Positions 24,428 to 32,800 of a DNA stretch of 36,351 nt are shown here, one piece after another (the first letter of the stretch is position 1; the number at the start of each line of letters is the position of its first letter). This DNA is from JBCCMA01 sp045107005 (lineage in GTDB: Bacteria > Pseudomonadota > Gammaproteobacteria > Steroidobacterales > JBCCMA01). Below the pieces are notes generated by a model, which had not been told where the DNA came from, ran no database searches, and saw nothing but the letters and a program-made list of their open reading frames with translations. The translations under genes were made by a program, and so were the position numbers. The stretch covers positions 1 through 36,351 of the forward strand of contig JBGCFP010000219.1 of assembly GCA_045107005.1 (NCBI GenBank), written 5' to 3'.

Positions 24428-25804
24428 GTGCCTTCTTTCGAGTTTTACACCACACCGCTCGACCCGTCGGTCGACCTGTTGGGCCTGCACGAAAAAGACC
24501 CGCAACGTTTCCCATTTTTGCTCGACAGTGCCGCGATCGGAGGATCGGCTCAGCGGACGTTAGGTCGCTACGACATTTTGTTTTGCGAGCCGGAAGAGGC
24601 GTTGGTGCTCTCGGCTGAAGATCTGGCGGACGGTCGTGCCACTGATTTTTTCAGCCGGCTCGACGCGCTCGCGCCGACCCGTCATGGCCTTGGCGACGAC
24701 ACCGCGACTTGGCCGTTTCGCGGCGGGTGGTTCGTGTTCGCAAGCTATGAGCTGGCGGCGCAGGTGGAGACTGTCCTTGCGCTTCCCCTGGATTACACGT
24801 TGCCCGTGGCACTGGCCGTGCGCGTGCGCAGCGCCGTGGTGCGGTGCCATCGCAGTGGGCAAGTCCATTTGATTAGCGAGCGGGCGGGCACCGATGATTT
24901 GCTCGACGCCGTCAGCGCGGCAACGCCGACGCGCAGTGTCGGGGCGCGTCGGTCACTGATTGACGAGCTCAAGGAAGAACCAGCCGACCGCTATCTCAAT
25001 GCCGTCGAAAGAGCAAAGGAACACATCGCCGCTGGTGACGTGTTTCAGGCGAATCTGTCGCGCGAGTGGTGTGCCACGCTTGCGCAAAATGTGCGAAGTG
25101 TCGACATATACCAGCGCCTGCGAGCGGCCAATCCGGCGCCGTTTGCCGGGTTAATGGTATGGGGCGACCAGTGCGTCATGAGCTCGTCGCCAGAGCGTCT
25201 GGTCCGTTTGGCCGAAGGCCGCATCGATACTCGGCCCATTGCCGGTACCCGTCCACGTGGCACCAGTGTGGCCAGTGATCAGGCGCAATCGCTCGAACTC
25301 CTGGGGCACCCGAAAGAGCGCGCCGAGCACGTCATGCTTATCGACCTCGAGCGCAACGACATTGGCCGGGTATGTCGCGCCGGCACCGTTACTGTCGATG
25401 AGTTCATGGTGCTTGAGAGCTACGCGCACGTGCACCATATCGTGTCGAACGTGTCGGGTGAGCTTGAGGCAGATATCGGTCCCGGTCAGGCGCTGCGCGC
25501 CGTGTTTCCGGGTGGCACGATTACCGGTTGCCCGAAAGTTCGCTGCATGGAGATTATTGCAGATCTTGAACGGGCCCCGCGCGGCGCGTATACCGGTGCC
25601 ATGGGCTATTTAAACCGCGACGGCAGCGGCGATTTCAATATATTGATCCGTACTGCCGTCAGCGATGGCCGCAACGTCCGCTTTCGGGCTGGCGCCGGCA
25701 TCGTGGCCGATTCAAAACCCGAGGCGGAACTTCACGAAACGCGAGCCAAAGCGCGCGGGCTCATCCTCGCGCTGAACCCGGAACACAACGGGTGTCCCGC
25801 ATGA
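24428..25804 (+). CDS. pabB: Aminodeoxychorismate synthase component I (PabB) with PIAGT motif
   Basis: A 458-residue chorismate-binding enzyme expected to make 4-amino-4-deoxychorismate for folate, using ammonia from a PabA subunit encoded elsewhere. Shared with PabB: FQANLSREW, SSPERLV, ERNDIGRV, FPGGTITGCPKVRCMEII and AGAGIVADSKPEAELHET. Context (pabC directly downstream) supports PabB. One feature is unlike E. coli PabB: where that enzyme has the nucleophilic Lys of PIKGT, this one has PIAGTRPRG with A272, as in anthranilate synthase TrpE. It may therefore belong to a Lys-less PabB subgroup, or have some TrpE-like activity. The start is GTG at 24428, and the end overlaps pabC by four bases. 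Confidence 0.85.
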   Translation: MPSFEFYTTPLDPSVDLLGLHEKDPQRFPFLLDSAAIGGSAQRTLGRYDILFCEPEEALVLSAEDLADGRATDFFSRLDALAPTRHGLGDDTATWPFRGGWFVFASYELAAQVETVLALPLDYTLPVALAVRVRSAVVRCHRSGQVHLISERAGTDDLLDAVSAATPTRSVGARRSLIDELKEEPADRYLNAVERAKEHIAAGDVFQANLSREWCATLAQNVRSVDIYQRLRAANPAPFAGLMVWGDQCVMSSSPERLVRLAEGRIDTRPIAGTRPRGTSVASDQAQSLELLGHPKERAEHVMLIDLERNDIGRVCRAGTVTVDEFMVLESYAHVHHIVSNVSGELEADIGPGQALRAVFPGGTITGCPKVRCMEIIADLERAPRGAYTGAMGYLNRDGSGDFNILIRTAVSDGRNVRFRAGAGIVADSKPEAELHETRAKARGLILALNPEHNGCPA

Positions 25805-26628
25805 GCGAGCGAATTTGGGTCGACGGTGTAGCCGCCGGTCAGTTACCGGCCACGGATCGAGGATTGCGCTACGGCGACGGGCTGTTCGAGACGATGGCCG
25901 TGCGCAACGGACGCGTGATTGAGTTCGACCGCCACTTGGCACGACTCGCGCGCGGTTGTGACGCGTTGGGCATATCCATGCCCAAGCTGGCCCACCTGAA
26001 TGCGGATCTGGACGGCATGAATCTGCCCGATCTCGCGGTTGCCCGCCTGACCGTGACGCGCGGCTCCGGCGGGCGCGGCTATGCACCGGATTCGGCATCG
26101 ACGGTGCGCCGAATTTGGGAGTTGAACGATTGGCCGCAGACGGATCCGGCTATTTACCGGGATGGCATACGCGTCGTGTGGCTGGAAACCCAGCTGCCGC
26201 TGCAGCCTACGTTGGCGGGTCTCAAGCACCTTGGGCGAATTCAACAGGTGATGGCCGCTCGCGAACTCCAGACGGTCGCCGCTGATGACGGCTTGCTGTG
26301 TGATGCCTGGGGCCAGGTTATTGAAGCGGTTAGTGCCAATGTGTTTGCGCGTTTGGGCAATATTCTGATGACACCGAAACTCGATAACTGTGGCGTCGCC
26401 GGCATTTGCCGTGAGCGTGTCCTGGATCACGCCGAAGCGCTGGGTTTAAGGACAAGCATAAGAGTGATGCGCTCCCCCGATTTTCTGGGCGCCAGTGAGG
26501 TGTTTCTGACCAGCAGTATTCGAGGAGTCGTTCCGGTACGCAAGTTAGGTGGCATTTCCCTTGTGGATTTTGATGCGGCCTATGCGCTGCAAAGGCACTT
26601 CAAGAGTCTGGATGAGGCGACACCATGA
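25801..26628 (+). CDS. pabC: Aminodeoxychorismate lyase
   Basis: A 275-residue fold-type IV PLP enzyme releasing p-aminobenzoate and pyruvate from aminodeoxychorismate. It has the family start with TDRGLRYGDGLFET, the PLP lysine K142 in AGLKHLGRIQQVMA, EAVSANVFA, and LTSSIRGVVPVRKLGG near the end. The ATG at 25801 overlaps the pabB stop (ATGA); a start three codons earlier is unlikely. A D-amino-acid or branched-chain aminotransferase is the alternative, but the neighbours argue for PabC. Confidence 0.92.
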   Translation: MSERIWVDGVAAGQLPATDRGLRYGDGLFETMAVRNGRVIEFDRHLARLARGCDALGISMPKLAHLNADLDGMNLPDLAVARLTVTRGSGGRGYAPDSASTVRRIWELNDWPQTDPAIYRDGIRVVWLETQLPLQPTLAGLKHLGRIQQVMAARELQTVAADDGLLCDAWGQVIEAVSANVFARLGNILMTPKLDNCGVAGICRERVLDHAEALGLRTSIRVMRSPDFLGASEVFLTSSIRGVVPVRKLGGISLVDFDAAYALQRHFKSLDEATP

Positions 26629-27647
26629 TGCGAGTGCTGCGCTGGTTACTGGTCACGGTTTTGCTCGTCCTGGTGGGACTTGGCTCGGTCGCCTATGTCG
26701 CTCATGAGAAATTGAGCGAACCGGTGGTGACCGGCGAAGCGCCATTAAGGTTGGTTATCGAGCCGGGCATGAGTTTTGCGACGGTGGCCAAAACGTTACG
26801 CGACGCGGGCGGCTATGGGTCGCCAACCTTGCTTACCTATTACGCGCGCTATCGCGAAGTGGCGGACAAGGTGCAGGCTGGCGAATATTTGATTGCGCCA
26901 AATACCGGCGTACACGCGCTGTTCAAACAGCTGGTCGACGGCGATGTGGTTCTGCAATCCATCACGGTGGTCGAAGGCTGGAATTTTCGCGAGTTGCGCG
27001 CGGCGCTGGCCGCGCACCCCGACTTGCGTCAAACCCTGCCGTCCAGGTCAGACGAAGAGATCATGGCGACGCTGGGTGTACCGGATCAGCATCCGGAAGG
27101 ACGGTTTTTCCCCGATACGTATTCTTTTGCGCGAGGCACGACTGACCTGGTTATCTTGCGCAACGCCCACACGGCAATGATTGATCGTTTGGCCTCAGCC
27201 TGGGCCGGGCGGACCAACGATTGTCCCCTGACGTCACCAACGCAAGCGCTTATTCTGGCGTCTATCATCGAGAAAGAAACGGGTCGTGCCGATGAGCGAG
27301 CACAAATCGCGGGCGTGTTCTGTCGTCGGCTGACCAAGGGTATGCGTTTGCAAACAGACCCAACGGTGATCTACGGCCTCGGCCCCACGTTTAACGGGGA
27401 TATCACGCGACGAGATTTGCGCACGGATACCCCTTACAATACCTACACGCGAGACGGTCTTCCGCCGACACCGATTGCACTGCCGGGCGCCGATTCCCTG
27501 GCAGCGGCAGTCGCGCCAGCGTCGGGAGACACGCTGTATTTCGTCGCGACCGGTGACGGCGACGGCGGTCACTATTTTTCCAAAACACTGACTGAGCACA
27601 ATCAGGCCCTGGCACGCTACCTGAAAGCTCTGCGAGCACCCAAGTGA
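26625..27647 (+). CDS. mltG: Endolytic murein transglycosylase MltG
   Basis: A 340-residue inner-membrane enzyme that cuts nascent peptidoglycan strands and is thought to end their synthesis. One N-terminal anchor (residues 5-25, LRWLLVTVLLVLVGLGSVAYV) is followed by a LysM-like region and the YceG catalytic domain. The catalytic Glu is E216 in ASIIEKETG, matching E218 of E. coli, with RLQTDPTVIYG and PYNTYTRDGLPPTPI as expected. It overlaps both pabC and tmk by four bases. Confidence 0.95.
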   Translation: MMRVLRWLLVTVLLVLVGLGSVAYVAHEKLSEPVVTGEAPLRLVIEPGMSFATVAKTLRDAGGYGSPTLLTYYARYREVADKVQAGEYLIAPNTGVHALFKQLVDGDVVLQSITVVEGWNFRELRAALAAHPDLRQTLPSRSDEEIMATLGVPDQHPEGRFFPDTYSFARGTTDLVILRNAHTAMIDRLASAWAGRTNDCPLTSPTQALILASIIEKETGRADERAQIAGVFCRRLTKGMRLQTDPTVIYGLGPTFNGDITRRDLRTDTPYNTYTRDGLPPTPIALPGADSLAAAVAPASGDTLYFVATGDGDGGHYFSKTLTEHNQALARYLKALRAPK

Positions 27648-28297
27648 GTGACGACAACCTCAAACAGCGCGGTCGATTTATCTCCCTCGAAGGCATCGAA
27701 GGGGCGGGCAAGAGCACCGTCATCGAAGAGATCGAGCGCCAGCTTCATCTCAAAGACATCCCGACTCTGTGTACGCGTGAGCCCGGTGGCACCGGTATCG
27801 CGGAATCGATCCGCGAGCTGGTGTTGGAACGTCGTGAACGTGAGTCACTGCATCCACGCGCGGAATTACTGCTTGTGTTTGCGGCGCGTGAACAACATCT
27901 GGTCGAAGTGATACGGCCCGCGCTTGCCGCTGGCATTTGGGTCATTTGCGATCGTTTTACCGACGCCACGCTGGCGTACCAAGGTGCCGGTCGCGGGATC
28001 AGCACGCAACAGATTCGCTATCTCGCCGACTGGCTGCACGGCGATTTGTGGCCTGACATGACCTTGCTTCTGGACGTGCCGGAGCCGATTGGTCTTGCCC
28101 GTGCTCGCCAGCGATCGACGCCGGATCGATTTGAGATCGAAAAATCGGCGTTCTTCGAGCGGGCGCGCACGGCCTATCTGGCGCTCGCCGAGGAAGAACC
28201 GACGCGCTATCGAGTCGTCGATGCCAGCGCGACATTGCCACAGGTACGCGGCGCGGCGCGCGATGCGCTGTTGGACTATCTGGCGATTTCTCAATGA
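27644..28297 (+). CDS. tmk: Thymidylate kinase
   Basis: A 217-residue nucleotide kinase making dTDP from dTMP. The P-loop is EGIEGAGKST (16-25), the substrate motif is ICDRFTDATLAYQGAGRG, and the LID segment resembles the short E. coli type. The GTG start overlaps the mltG stop (GTGA), and the end overlaps holB by four bases. Confidence 0.95.
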   Translation: MSDDNLKQRGRFISLEGIEGAGKSTVIEEIERQLHLKDIPTLCTREPGGTGIAESIRELVLERRERESLHPRAELLLVFAAREQHLVEVIRPALAAGIWVICDRFTDATLAYQGAGRGISTQQIRYLADWLHGDLWPDMTLLLDVPEPIGLARARQRSTPDRFEIEKSAFFERARTAYLALAEEEPTRYRVVDASATLPQVRGAARDALLDYLAISQ

Positions 28298-29283
28298 ATG
28301 CGAATGCCTATCCGTGGCATCAGGCGCCGTTCGATACCATTGTGGCGGCGCTGGCCGAGCAGAGATTGTCACACGGTCTGCTGATACACGGCGTGCGAGG
28401 ATTGGGCAAAGGGGCGTTCGCGCAACGTCTGGCGACTCGATTTCTGTGCGCAACCTCAACCGCATGCGGCAGCTGTCCGGCTTGCCACTGGGTGGCCGCT
28501 GACAACCATCCGGACTTCTATCAGCTGGCGCCCGAAGAGGACAAGCGCAGCATCTCGGTCGACCAGGTACGTGCGCTGATTGGCAAGCTGTCGCTGTCGA
28601 GTTTGGCCAACGGCCGCAAGGTGGCCATCATCGATCCGGCCGATGCCATGACCGAGGCGGCGGCGAACGCGTTGCTCAAAACCCTCGAAGAGCCGACGGG
28701 AGACAGCGTGCTCATGCTGGTCACGCACCGCCTGTCGGCGCTGCCAGCGACCATCCATAGTCGCTGCCAGAGCGTCGGCATTCCGCGTCCCGATCACGAT
28801 CAGGCGCTGGCGTGGCTAGGTGAGCATGCGCCGGGAGATGTCCCTTGGCCCGCTTTGCTGCGACTTGCCGGTGGCGCGCCGTTGGCGGCACTGGAATGGC
28901 ACAAAGAGGGATTCAGCGCTCAAGTCGAGCAGCTTTCGGCCGATTTGGTAGCCATAAGCGACGGTCAGCTCGACCCGGCAGCCGCCGCGGCTCGGTGGGT
29001 AAAAATGGACGCCGGCCGCTGCATCGAATGGCTGGCCAGACGCGTTAGCGATGTGATCCGCGTCCGGTTTGGGGTCGCGAGTCGCGACGTGGCTCACAAT
29101 TTGAGCCCTAAGGACTTGCCTGAGGGCCTGAATCAAATTAAGTTGAATCAGATGTTTGCATACCTCGACAACGTGCACCGGGCTCGGCGCCGGTTAGACA
29201 CTTCGCTCAACGCGCAACAGGTGATTGAAGCGCTGCTGGTGCCTTGGGCGCTGCGCTTTCGCACGGCCTCGTCGGTGGCATAG
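28294..29283 (+). CDS. holB: DNA polymerase III delta prime subunit
   Basis: A 329-residue clamp-loader subunit. The zinc-binding cysteines C52, C58, C61 and C64 (CGSCPACHW) are present, followed by SISVDQVRALIGKL, VAIIDPADAMTEAAANALLKTLEEP, and the SRC-like motif in IHSRCQSVGIP. The P-loop-like GVRGLGKG ends in Gly instead of Ser/Thr, consistent with delta prime lacking ATPase activity. It is the last member of the overlapping pabB-holB series; pilZ starts six bases later. Confidence 0.95.
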   Translation: MNANAYPWHQAPFDTIVAALAEQRLSHGLLIHGVRGLGKGAFAQRLATRFLCATSTACGSCPACHWVAADNHPDFYQLAPEEDKRSISVDQVRALIGKLSLSSLANGRKVAIIDPADAMTEAAANALLKTLEEPTGDSVLMLVTHRLSALPATIHSRCQSVGIPRPDHDQALAWLGEHAPGDVPWPALLRLAGGAPLAALEWHKEGFSAQVEQLSADLVAISDGQLDPAAAAARWVKMDAGRCIEWLARRVSDVIRVRFGVASRDVAHNLSPKDLPEGLNQIKLNQMFAYLDNVHRARRRLDTSLNAQQVIEALLVPWALRFRTASSVA

Positions 29284-29289
29284 ACCGTT

Positions 29290-29628
29290 ATGAGTAAACC
29301 TGGCCTTCTCACCCTCACGATCAAAGACAAGAGTGCGCTGTATCTCGCGTACATGCCGTTTGTTACCAATGGCGGGTTGTTCATTCCCACCGGCAGCACC
29401 TATCGCCTTGGCGATGAAGTGTTCATGCTGCTCAATCTCATGGGCGAGAACGAGAAATTACCGGTGGCGGGGCGAGTCGTGTGGATGACGCCCAAAGGGG
29501 CACAAGGCAAGCGAACGGCCGGTATTGGTGTCCAGTTCAGCGAACAGGACGGCGGCAACACGCAGCGTAAAATCGAAAACTATCTGGCAGGCGCCCTGAC
29601 CGGCGATAAACCTACGCACACCATGTAG
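29290..29628 (+). CDS. pilZ: PilZ-domain protein (type IV pilus PilZ type)
   Basis: A 112-residue PilZ protein like the one downstream of holB in Pseudomonas and Xanthomonas, which is needed for type IV pilus assembly. TNGGLFIPTGSTYRLGDEVFMLLNL and VWMTPKGAQ are typical. The N-terminal RxxxR motif that binds cyclic di-GMP is not visible, so direct nucleotide binding is unlikely, as for the Pseudomonas founding member. tatD, often next, is absent. Confidence 0.9.
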   Translation: MSKPGLLTLTIKDKSALYLAYMPFVTNGGLFIPTGSTYRLGDEVFMLLNLMGENEKLPVAGRVVWMTPKGAQGKRTAGIGVQFSEQDGGNTQRKIENYLAGALTGDKPTHTM

Positions 29629-29722
29629 GCGCTCTCGCGCCGCATCGATCACGCCGCTCCAGCGCGAGCCGGCAACCCATCTGGCTGTCCGGGCTGGCAC
29701 TGAAGCGGCGATCCGAGGCTTG
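29629..29722. other. Convergent gap between pilZ and the dockerin-type gene
   Basis: The 94 bases hold a small hairpin beginning at the pilZ stop (GGCGC, TCTC loop, GCGCC; 29628-29641) but no T-run on either strand. I see no further gene or RNA here. Transcription from both sides may end by Rho. Confidence 0.3.
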
Positions 29723-31015
29723 CTAGCCGCCGGTGCACCCGAAGTTTCCGGCCAGGATAATGAGATCCTGAAAATTGGTCACGCCGTCAGCATTGAAGTC
29801 GCCGCAGGCGGGACCGCCGGCCGAACAAATATTGAACGCCGTCACGTCGAGAACATTCACCGCACCGTCGCGGTTCAAGTCACCCAGACAGCCCATTTCC
29901 AACGCGTCGACGTTGTCGCCTGACGCGGCCGGACTGCCGCCGGCATTGGTCAGCAAACCCAGATTGGCGGCACTCGCATAGACACCGAAGTTGCCCGAGA
30001 AATCGCTGAGAAAGATGTCACCGGGGCTGCGACCGGTGAGTCCCAGTGACGGCGAGCCGGGGGCGAGACTGAACAGAATGCCATCTCTGCCGCGTTGAGC
30101 GCCCACACCACCGCAAGCGGCACTGCCCATCGGCCCGTTGTCGAACACGACCATGGCGTCGATGACATCACCGAAGATCAGTCCCATGGCGGCTGACGGC
30201 GCAAACGCCGGAAAGCCACAAAACGTGGTCGTGCCCGGAGCGATATCGAACACATCGGCGGTGGGAACGCCGAACGGGAAGGTCTCATCGGGGTAGGCCG
30301 TCTGGTAGGTTTGCGCACCGAAAACGCCCGCCGTCGCCACCGTGCTGAAGTCGAAGCCGTCCAGGTTGTTGTGAATGCCCCGACCCGGCGGGCCCGCCAC
30401 AACGCCGGGTCCGATGACCGCGCCGCTGGCGTCGGCAGGCAGACCAAAGACCGACTCATCGGACACCAGCACGTTCAGTGGCACCGGTGCGATAACGGTT
30501 GGCAGGATGCCGGCAAAAGGCGCGGGGAGGGCGTTCATGGTGCCGATGATGCTGGCCGGCGCTACGAACGTACTGGCGCCTCGAAACACGTCGGCCGCCT
30601 GCTGGTTTAGCCCGTTTTGAACGTTGACCGCGGTCCCGACAGCCCCTTGGGTGACACGATCTGCCGAGAAGTACAGGCTGTACACAAATCCGTTCACCCC
30701 CGCATTGGCGGAGTCCGACAATGAGGCGATGTACGGCAGACCGGGTGCCCCGATGGCGATGGGCCCGGGCCCGATGATGTCGCCATCACCGACGACGATG
30801 CCCGGGATCAAGGGCAGCACCGGCGAAGGCGCTGTTGGCGCCCCCGGCGCGACGGGAAACCCCCACGGGCTTTCGGCGCCTGTACCGAACCCGGTAAAGC
30901 CGAGCAGCGGCGCCTGTGGGTTGTCATCGAGCATTAGTGATTGGGCGTGCGCGTGCACACCCCCTAGCAGTAGTGCGGTGCCGCTAATGGCGGCCAGTGT
31001 CGTGGTTAACTTCAT
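29723..31015 (-). CDS. Exported protein with C-terminal dockerin-like calcium-binding module
   Basis: A 430-residue exported protein with a signal peptide (MKLTTTLAAISGTALLLGG, cleavage after AHA near 25). The middle is low in charge and rich in Gly, Ala and Pro, with no domain I recognise (ASLSDSANAGVNGFVYSLYF and FDFSTVATAGVFG are notable). The last 57 residues carry two type I dockerin-like repeats: DLNRDGAVNVLD near 379 and DFNADGVTNFQD near 406. They are framed by cysteines and end in NFGCTGG, resembling the 'GC-type' dockerin tails. Such repeats bind calcium; their partner in non-cellulosomal bacteria is unknown. AAGGGGAAT is a strong ribosome site before the ATG. It diverges from a winged-helix regulator. 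Export could use the T2SS encoded in the window, but there is no direct evidence. Confidence 0.8.
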   Translation of the reverse strand: MKLTTTLAAISGTALLLGGVHAHAQSLMLDDNPQAPLLGFTGFGTGAESPWGFPVAPGAPTAPSPVLPLIPGIVVGDGDIIGPGPIAIGAPGLPYIASLSDSANAGVNGFVYSLYFSADRVTQGAVGTAVNVQNGLNQQAADVFRGASTFVAPASIIGTMNALPAPFAGILPTVIAPVPLNVLVSDESVFGLPADASGAVIGPGVVAGPPGRGIHNNLDGFDFSTVATAGVFGAQTYQTAYPDETFPFGVPTADVFDIAPGTTTFCGFPAFAPSAAMGLIFGDVIDAMVVFDNGPMGSAACGGVGAQRGRDGILFSLAPGSPSLGLTGRSPGDIFLSDFSGNFGVYASAANLGLLTNAGGSPAASGDNVDALEMGCLGDLNRDGAVNVLDVTAFNICSAGGPACGDFNADGVTNFQDLIILAGNFGCTGG

Positions 31016-31100
31016 GCTATTCCCCTTTCGTGTAACTGACCCTTAAAGACACTAGCGGTGGCCGCGCCATAACTTGTTAGGAAGTCGTAAGGATTTCGCG
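31016..31100. promoter_or_regulatory. Divergent promoter region between the dockerin-type gene and the winged-helix regulator
   Basis: The 85 bases separate two divergent starts. The ribosome sites are AAGGGGAAT (minus strand) and TAAGGATTT (plus strand). No strong -10/-35 pair or clear palindrome is visible, although AACTTGTTAG at 31071-31080 is a short imperfect inverted repeat. The arrangement suggests that the regulator may control its neighbour. Confidence 0.3.
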
Positions 31101-31643
31101 ATGTCAGAAAACCGCGCGTCGTTGCGAATACCAACTCGGGGCAAGGATTCAAAGGGCAAAGCAATGGATAAGTCGAGTGCCTGGCAAGCGGCGCCGTTTA
31201 CGTTGGGGGAGTGGCGCGTCGATCCACGTGCAAACTGTGTGTCATCGTCGGAGCAAACACGTCAAATCGAACCCAAGACAATGGCTGTGCTGCTGACGTT
31301 GGTCAGCGCGTCGGGCCGCATACTGACCAAGTCGGAATTGCTGGACGGCGTTTGGCCGCGGCGCTACGTGGTCGAAGGCGTGCTCAAGCGCGCGGTGTCG
31401 CAGTTGCGTATGGCGCTCAACGACGACGCGCGCAGACCCCGCTACGTGCAGACCGTCTATAAAGTGGGCTACCGTCTGCTCGAACCGGCAACGCGCCTGC
31501 CGATCAACTCACACGGCGAAATTGACGTCGATGCCGGTGGTCGTATTGTCACCGGCAACTACGAGGAAATAACGCGCGCGCTGCACGGGCTGGACGCTCG
31601 CACGACGTCGTGCGCTCGTCTGACGTTGCTGATCGGTCGCTGA
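31101..31643 (+). CDS. Orphan winged-helix transcription regulator (OmpR/CadC-type DNA-binding domain)
   Basis: A 180-residue protein made almost entirely of a Trans_reg_C winged-helix domain at about residues 33-128 (FTLGEWRVDPRA to TVYKVGYRLLEP). The recognition helix region is VVEGVLKRAVSQLRMAL, and the wing is RPRYVQTVYKVGYRL. It has no receiver domain and no membrane segment, and the roughly 50 residues after the domain match nothing I know. Relatives usually carry a long C-terminal sensor or TPR part, so this is a short form, perhaps truncated. The ATG at 31101 has AAGGA upstream; an in-frame TTG at 31074 is less likely. It is divergent from the dockerin-type gene and may regulate it. 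Confidence 0.75.
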   Translation: MSENRASLRIPTRGKDSKGKAMDKSSAWQAAPFTLGEWRVDPRANCVSSSEQTRQIEPKTMAVLLTLVSASGRILTKSELLDGVWPRRYVVEGVLKRAVSQLRMALNDDARRPRYVQTVYKVGYRLLEPATRLPINSHGEIDVDAGGRIVTGNYEEITRALHGLDARTTSCARLTLLIGR

Positions 31644-31682
31644 AAAAGTACGGGTCAAGAAGGGCGGTCGCTGAGCGGTCGC
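31634..31682 (+). repeat. Short direct repeat CGGTCGCTGA at the regulator 3' end
   Basis: CGGTCGCTGA covers the last codons and stop of the regulator (31634-31643) and recurs at 31665-31674, with a partial third copy CGGTCGC at 31676-31682. It may reflect local slippage. No function is evident. Confidence 0.4.
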
Positions 31683-31687
31683 ACTGT

Positions 31688-32746
31688 TCAGGCTTTGGCT
31701 TGCGCGTCCGACATGGTCAAACCGCCTTCGAGCACGTGCGTAGTAAACCCGCGCTCGCTAAGAATGTACGCGCCCGCGGAGCTGCGGCGGCCGGTGTCGC
31801 AGCACACGACGTACGGCGTCGACTTGTCCAGCGTCTTGAGCTTGAGGCGAATAAAATACAGCGGAATGTTGACGGCACCTGGCTGATGGAAGTTGTCAAA
31901 CTCGCTGGGCAAACGTACGTCTAACCACTTTCCGCCGTTGGCGACGATATCGTTGGCGCGGGTGAGATCGACCCAATCGAGCATGGGCTCGTTGAGCAGT
32001 TTGTTGAAGTGTTCCTTTGCCAGCCGCATCAACACGCCGTCCGCCAACATGGTAACGGTGGCGTTGCGTTTGGCTTGGGAAATCAGCGCTTCCTCGCCAA
32101 ACGTGTCACCGGTGCGCAGTTCGGCCAACTTGATGCCGTCCTTGTTCAACGGCGTCTCGCGCGTAACGGCGCAACGTCCTTCGGTAATGACGTAGAAAAA
32201 GTCGCCTTCGTCACCCTGTTTTATGACCACGTCGCCCTCGCGATAGGACACCCGCTGCATGCGCATGAAAATGGCCTGAATGTTCGCGGGCGGAATCTTG
32301 TGAAACGCTTTGGTTTGCAAGAGCGTTGTCATCCAATCGTCGCTTTCGTTGGTGTCGTCGTCCTGCAGCTCGCTGACTTCGTAAGAACCGGTTTGATCCC
32401 AGGTCAGCATGACGTCGAGCAAATCGCTGTCGATGGAAATGTATTCGATGTCGGTGCGCGCTCTGGCATTGACCTTGCGTGGCAGCATCGGGGCGAGCGG
32501 GTGTCGCGCTTCGTCACTGCCGCCCGCGATGACCCGGACCACCTTGGTATCGGTGCGCAACTCAACCTGGCCGGACAAAATGTAAATGGTCCGTTTCTCG
32601 CTGTCGCCTTCCTTGAAAATGAAGCGACCGCTGCTGAGCTCCTGCACCGACGTCTTCTTGACCAGGGCCTGAAGGTTTTCGGCTTTGAGCCCGTCGAGCG
32701 GGGTGAGCGATTTGAGTAAGTTAGGGTCTATGGGCTTTGTCGACAT
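31688..32746 (-). CDS. Protein with two cyclic-nucleotide-binding domains and a rhodanese domain
   Basis: A 352-residue soluble protein with three domains. The first cNMP-binding-like domain (about 15-115) keeps the beta roll (YILSGQVELRT) but lacks the phosphate-binding FGE motif. The second (about 140-252) has an intact cassette: GDTFGEEALISQAKRNATV (213-231) with Glu218 or 219 and Arg227, so it may bind cAMP or cGMP. The C-terminal rhodanese domain (about 255-345) has LDVRLPSEF and an active loop CDTGRR starting at C316, so persulfide chemistry is possible. There is no DNA-binding or kinase domain, so the output is unclear. It lies 140 bases downstream of the thioesterase gene in the same direction. 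No clear ribosome site precedes the ATG. Confidence 0.88.
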   Translation of the reverse strand: MSTKPIDPNLLKSLTPLDGLKAENLQALVKKTSVQELSSGRFIFKEGDSEKRTIYILSGQVELRTDTKVVRVIAGGSDEARHPLAPMLPRKVNARARTDIEYISIDSDLLDVMLTWDQTGSYEVSELQDDDTNESDDWMTTLLQTKAFHKIPPANIQAIFMRMQRVSYREGDVVIKQGDEGDFFYVITEGRCAVTRETPLNKDGIKLAELRTGDTFGEEALISQAKRNATVTMLADGVLMRLAKEHFNKLLNEPMLDWVDLTRANDIVANGGKWLDVRLPSEFDNFHQPGAVNIPLYFIRLKLKTLDKSTPYVVCCDTGRRSSAGAYILSERGFTTHVLEGGLTMSDAQAKA

Positions 32747-32800
32747 AATATTGTTTTGACACGCGAAAACCGCCGTAGCATGCCGTCTCCAGCATCCTTT

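Noticed and set aside
29723..29740. The GG at the end of the dockerin-type protein as a GlyGly-CTERM signal for the rhombosortase
   Set aside because: GlyGly-CTERM requires a Gly-rich motif followed by a membrane helix and a basic cluster; this protein ends immediately after the Gly pair.
31634..31682. Clustered CGGTCGC copies as a CRISPR or regulatory repeat array
   Set aside because: Only two full copies and one partial copy of ten bases, without regular spacers.
31610..31924. Plus-strand open frame after the winged-helix regulator as a missing C-terminal domain
   Set aside because: It is antisense to the rhodanese coding sequence and has no sensor, TPR or membrane pattern.
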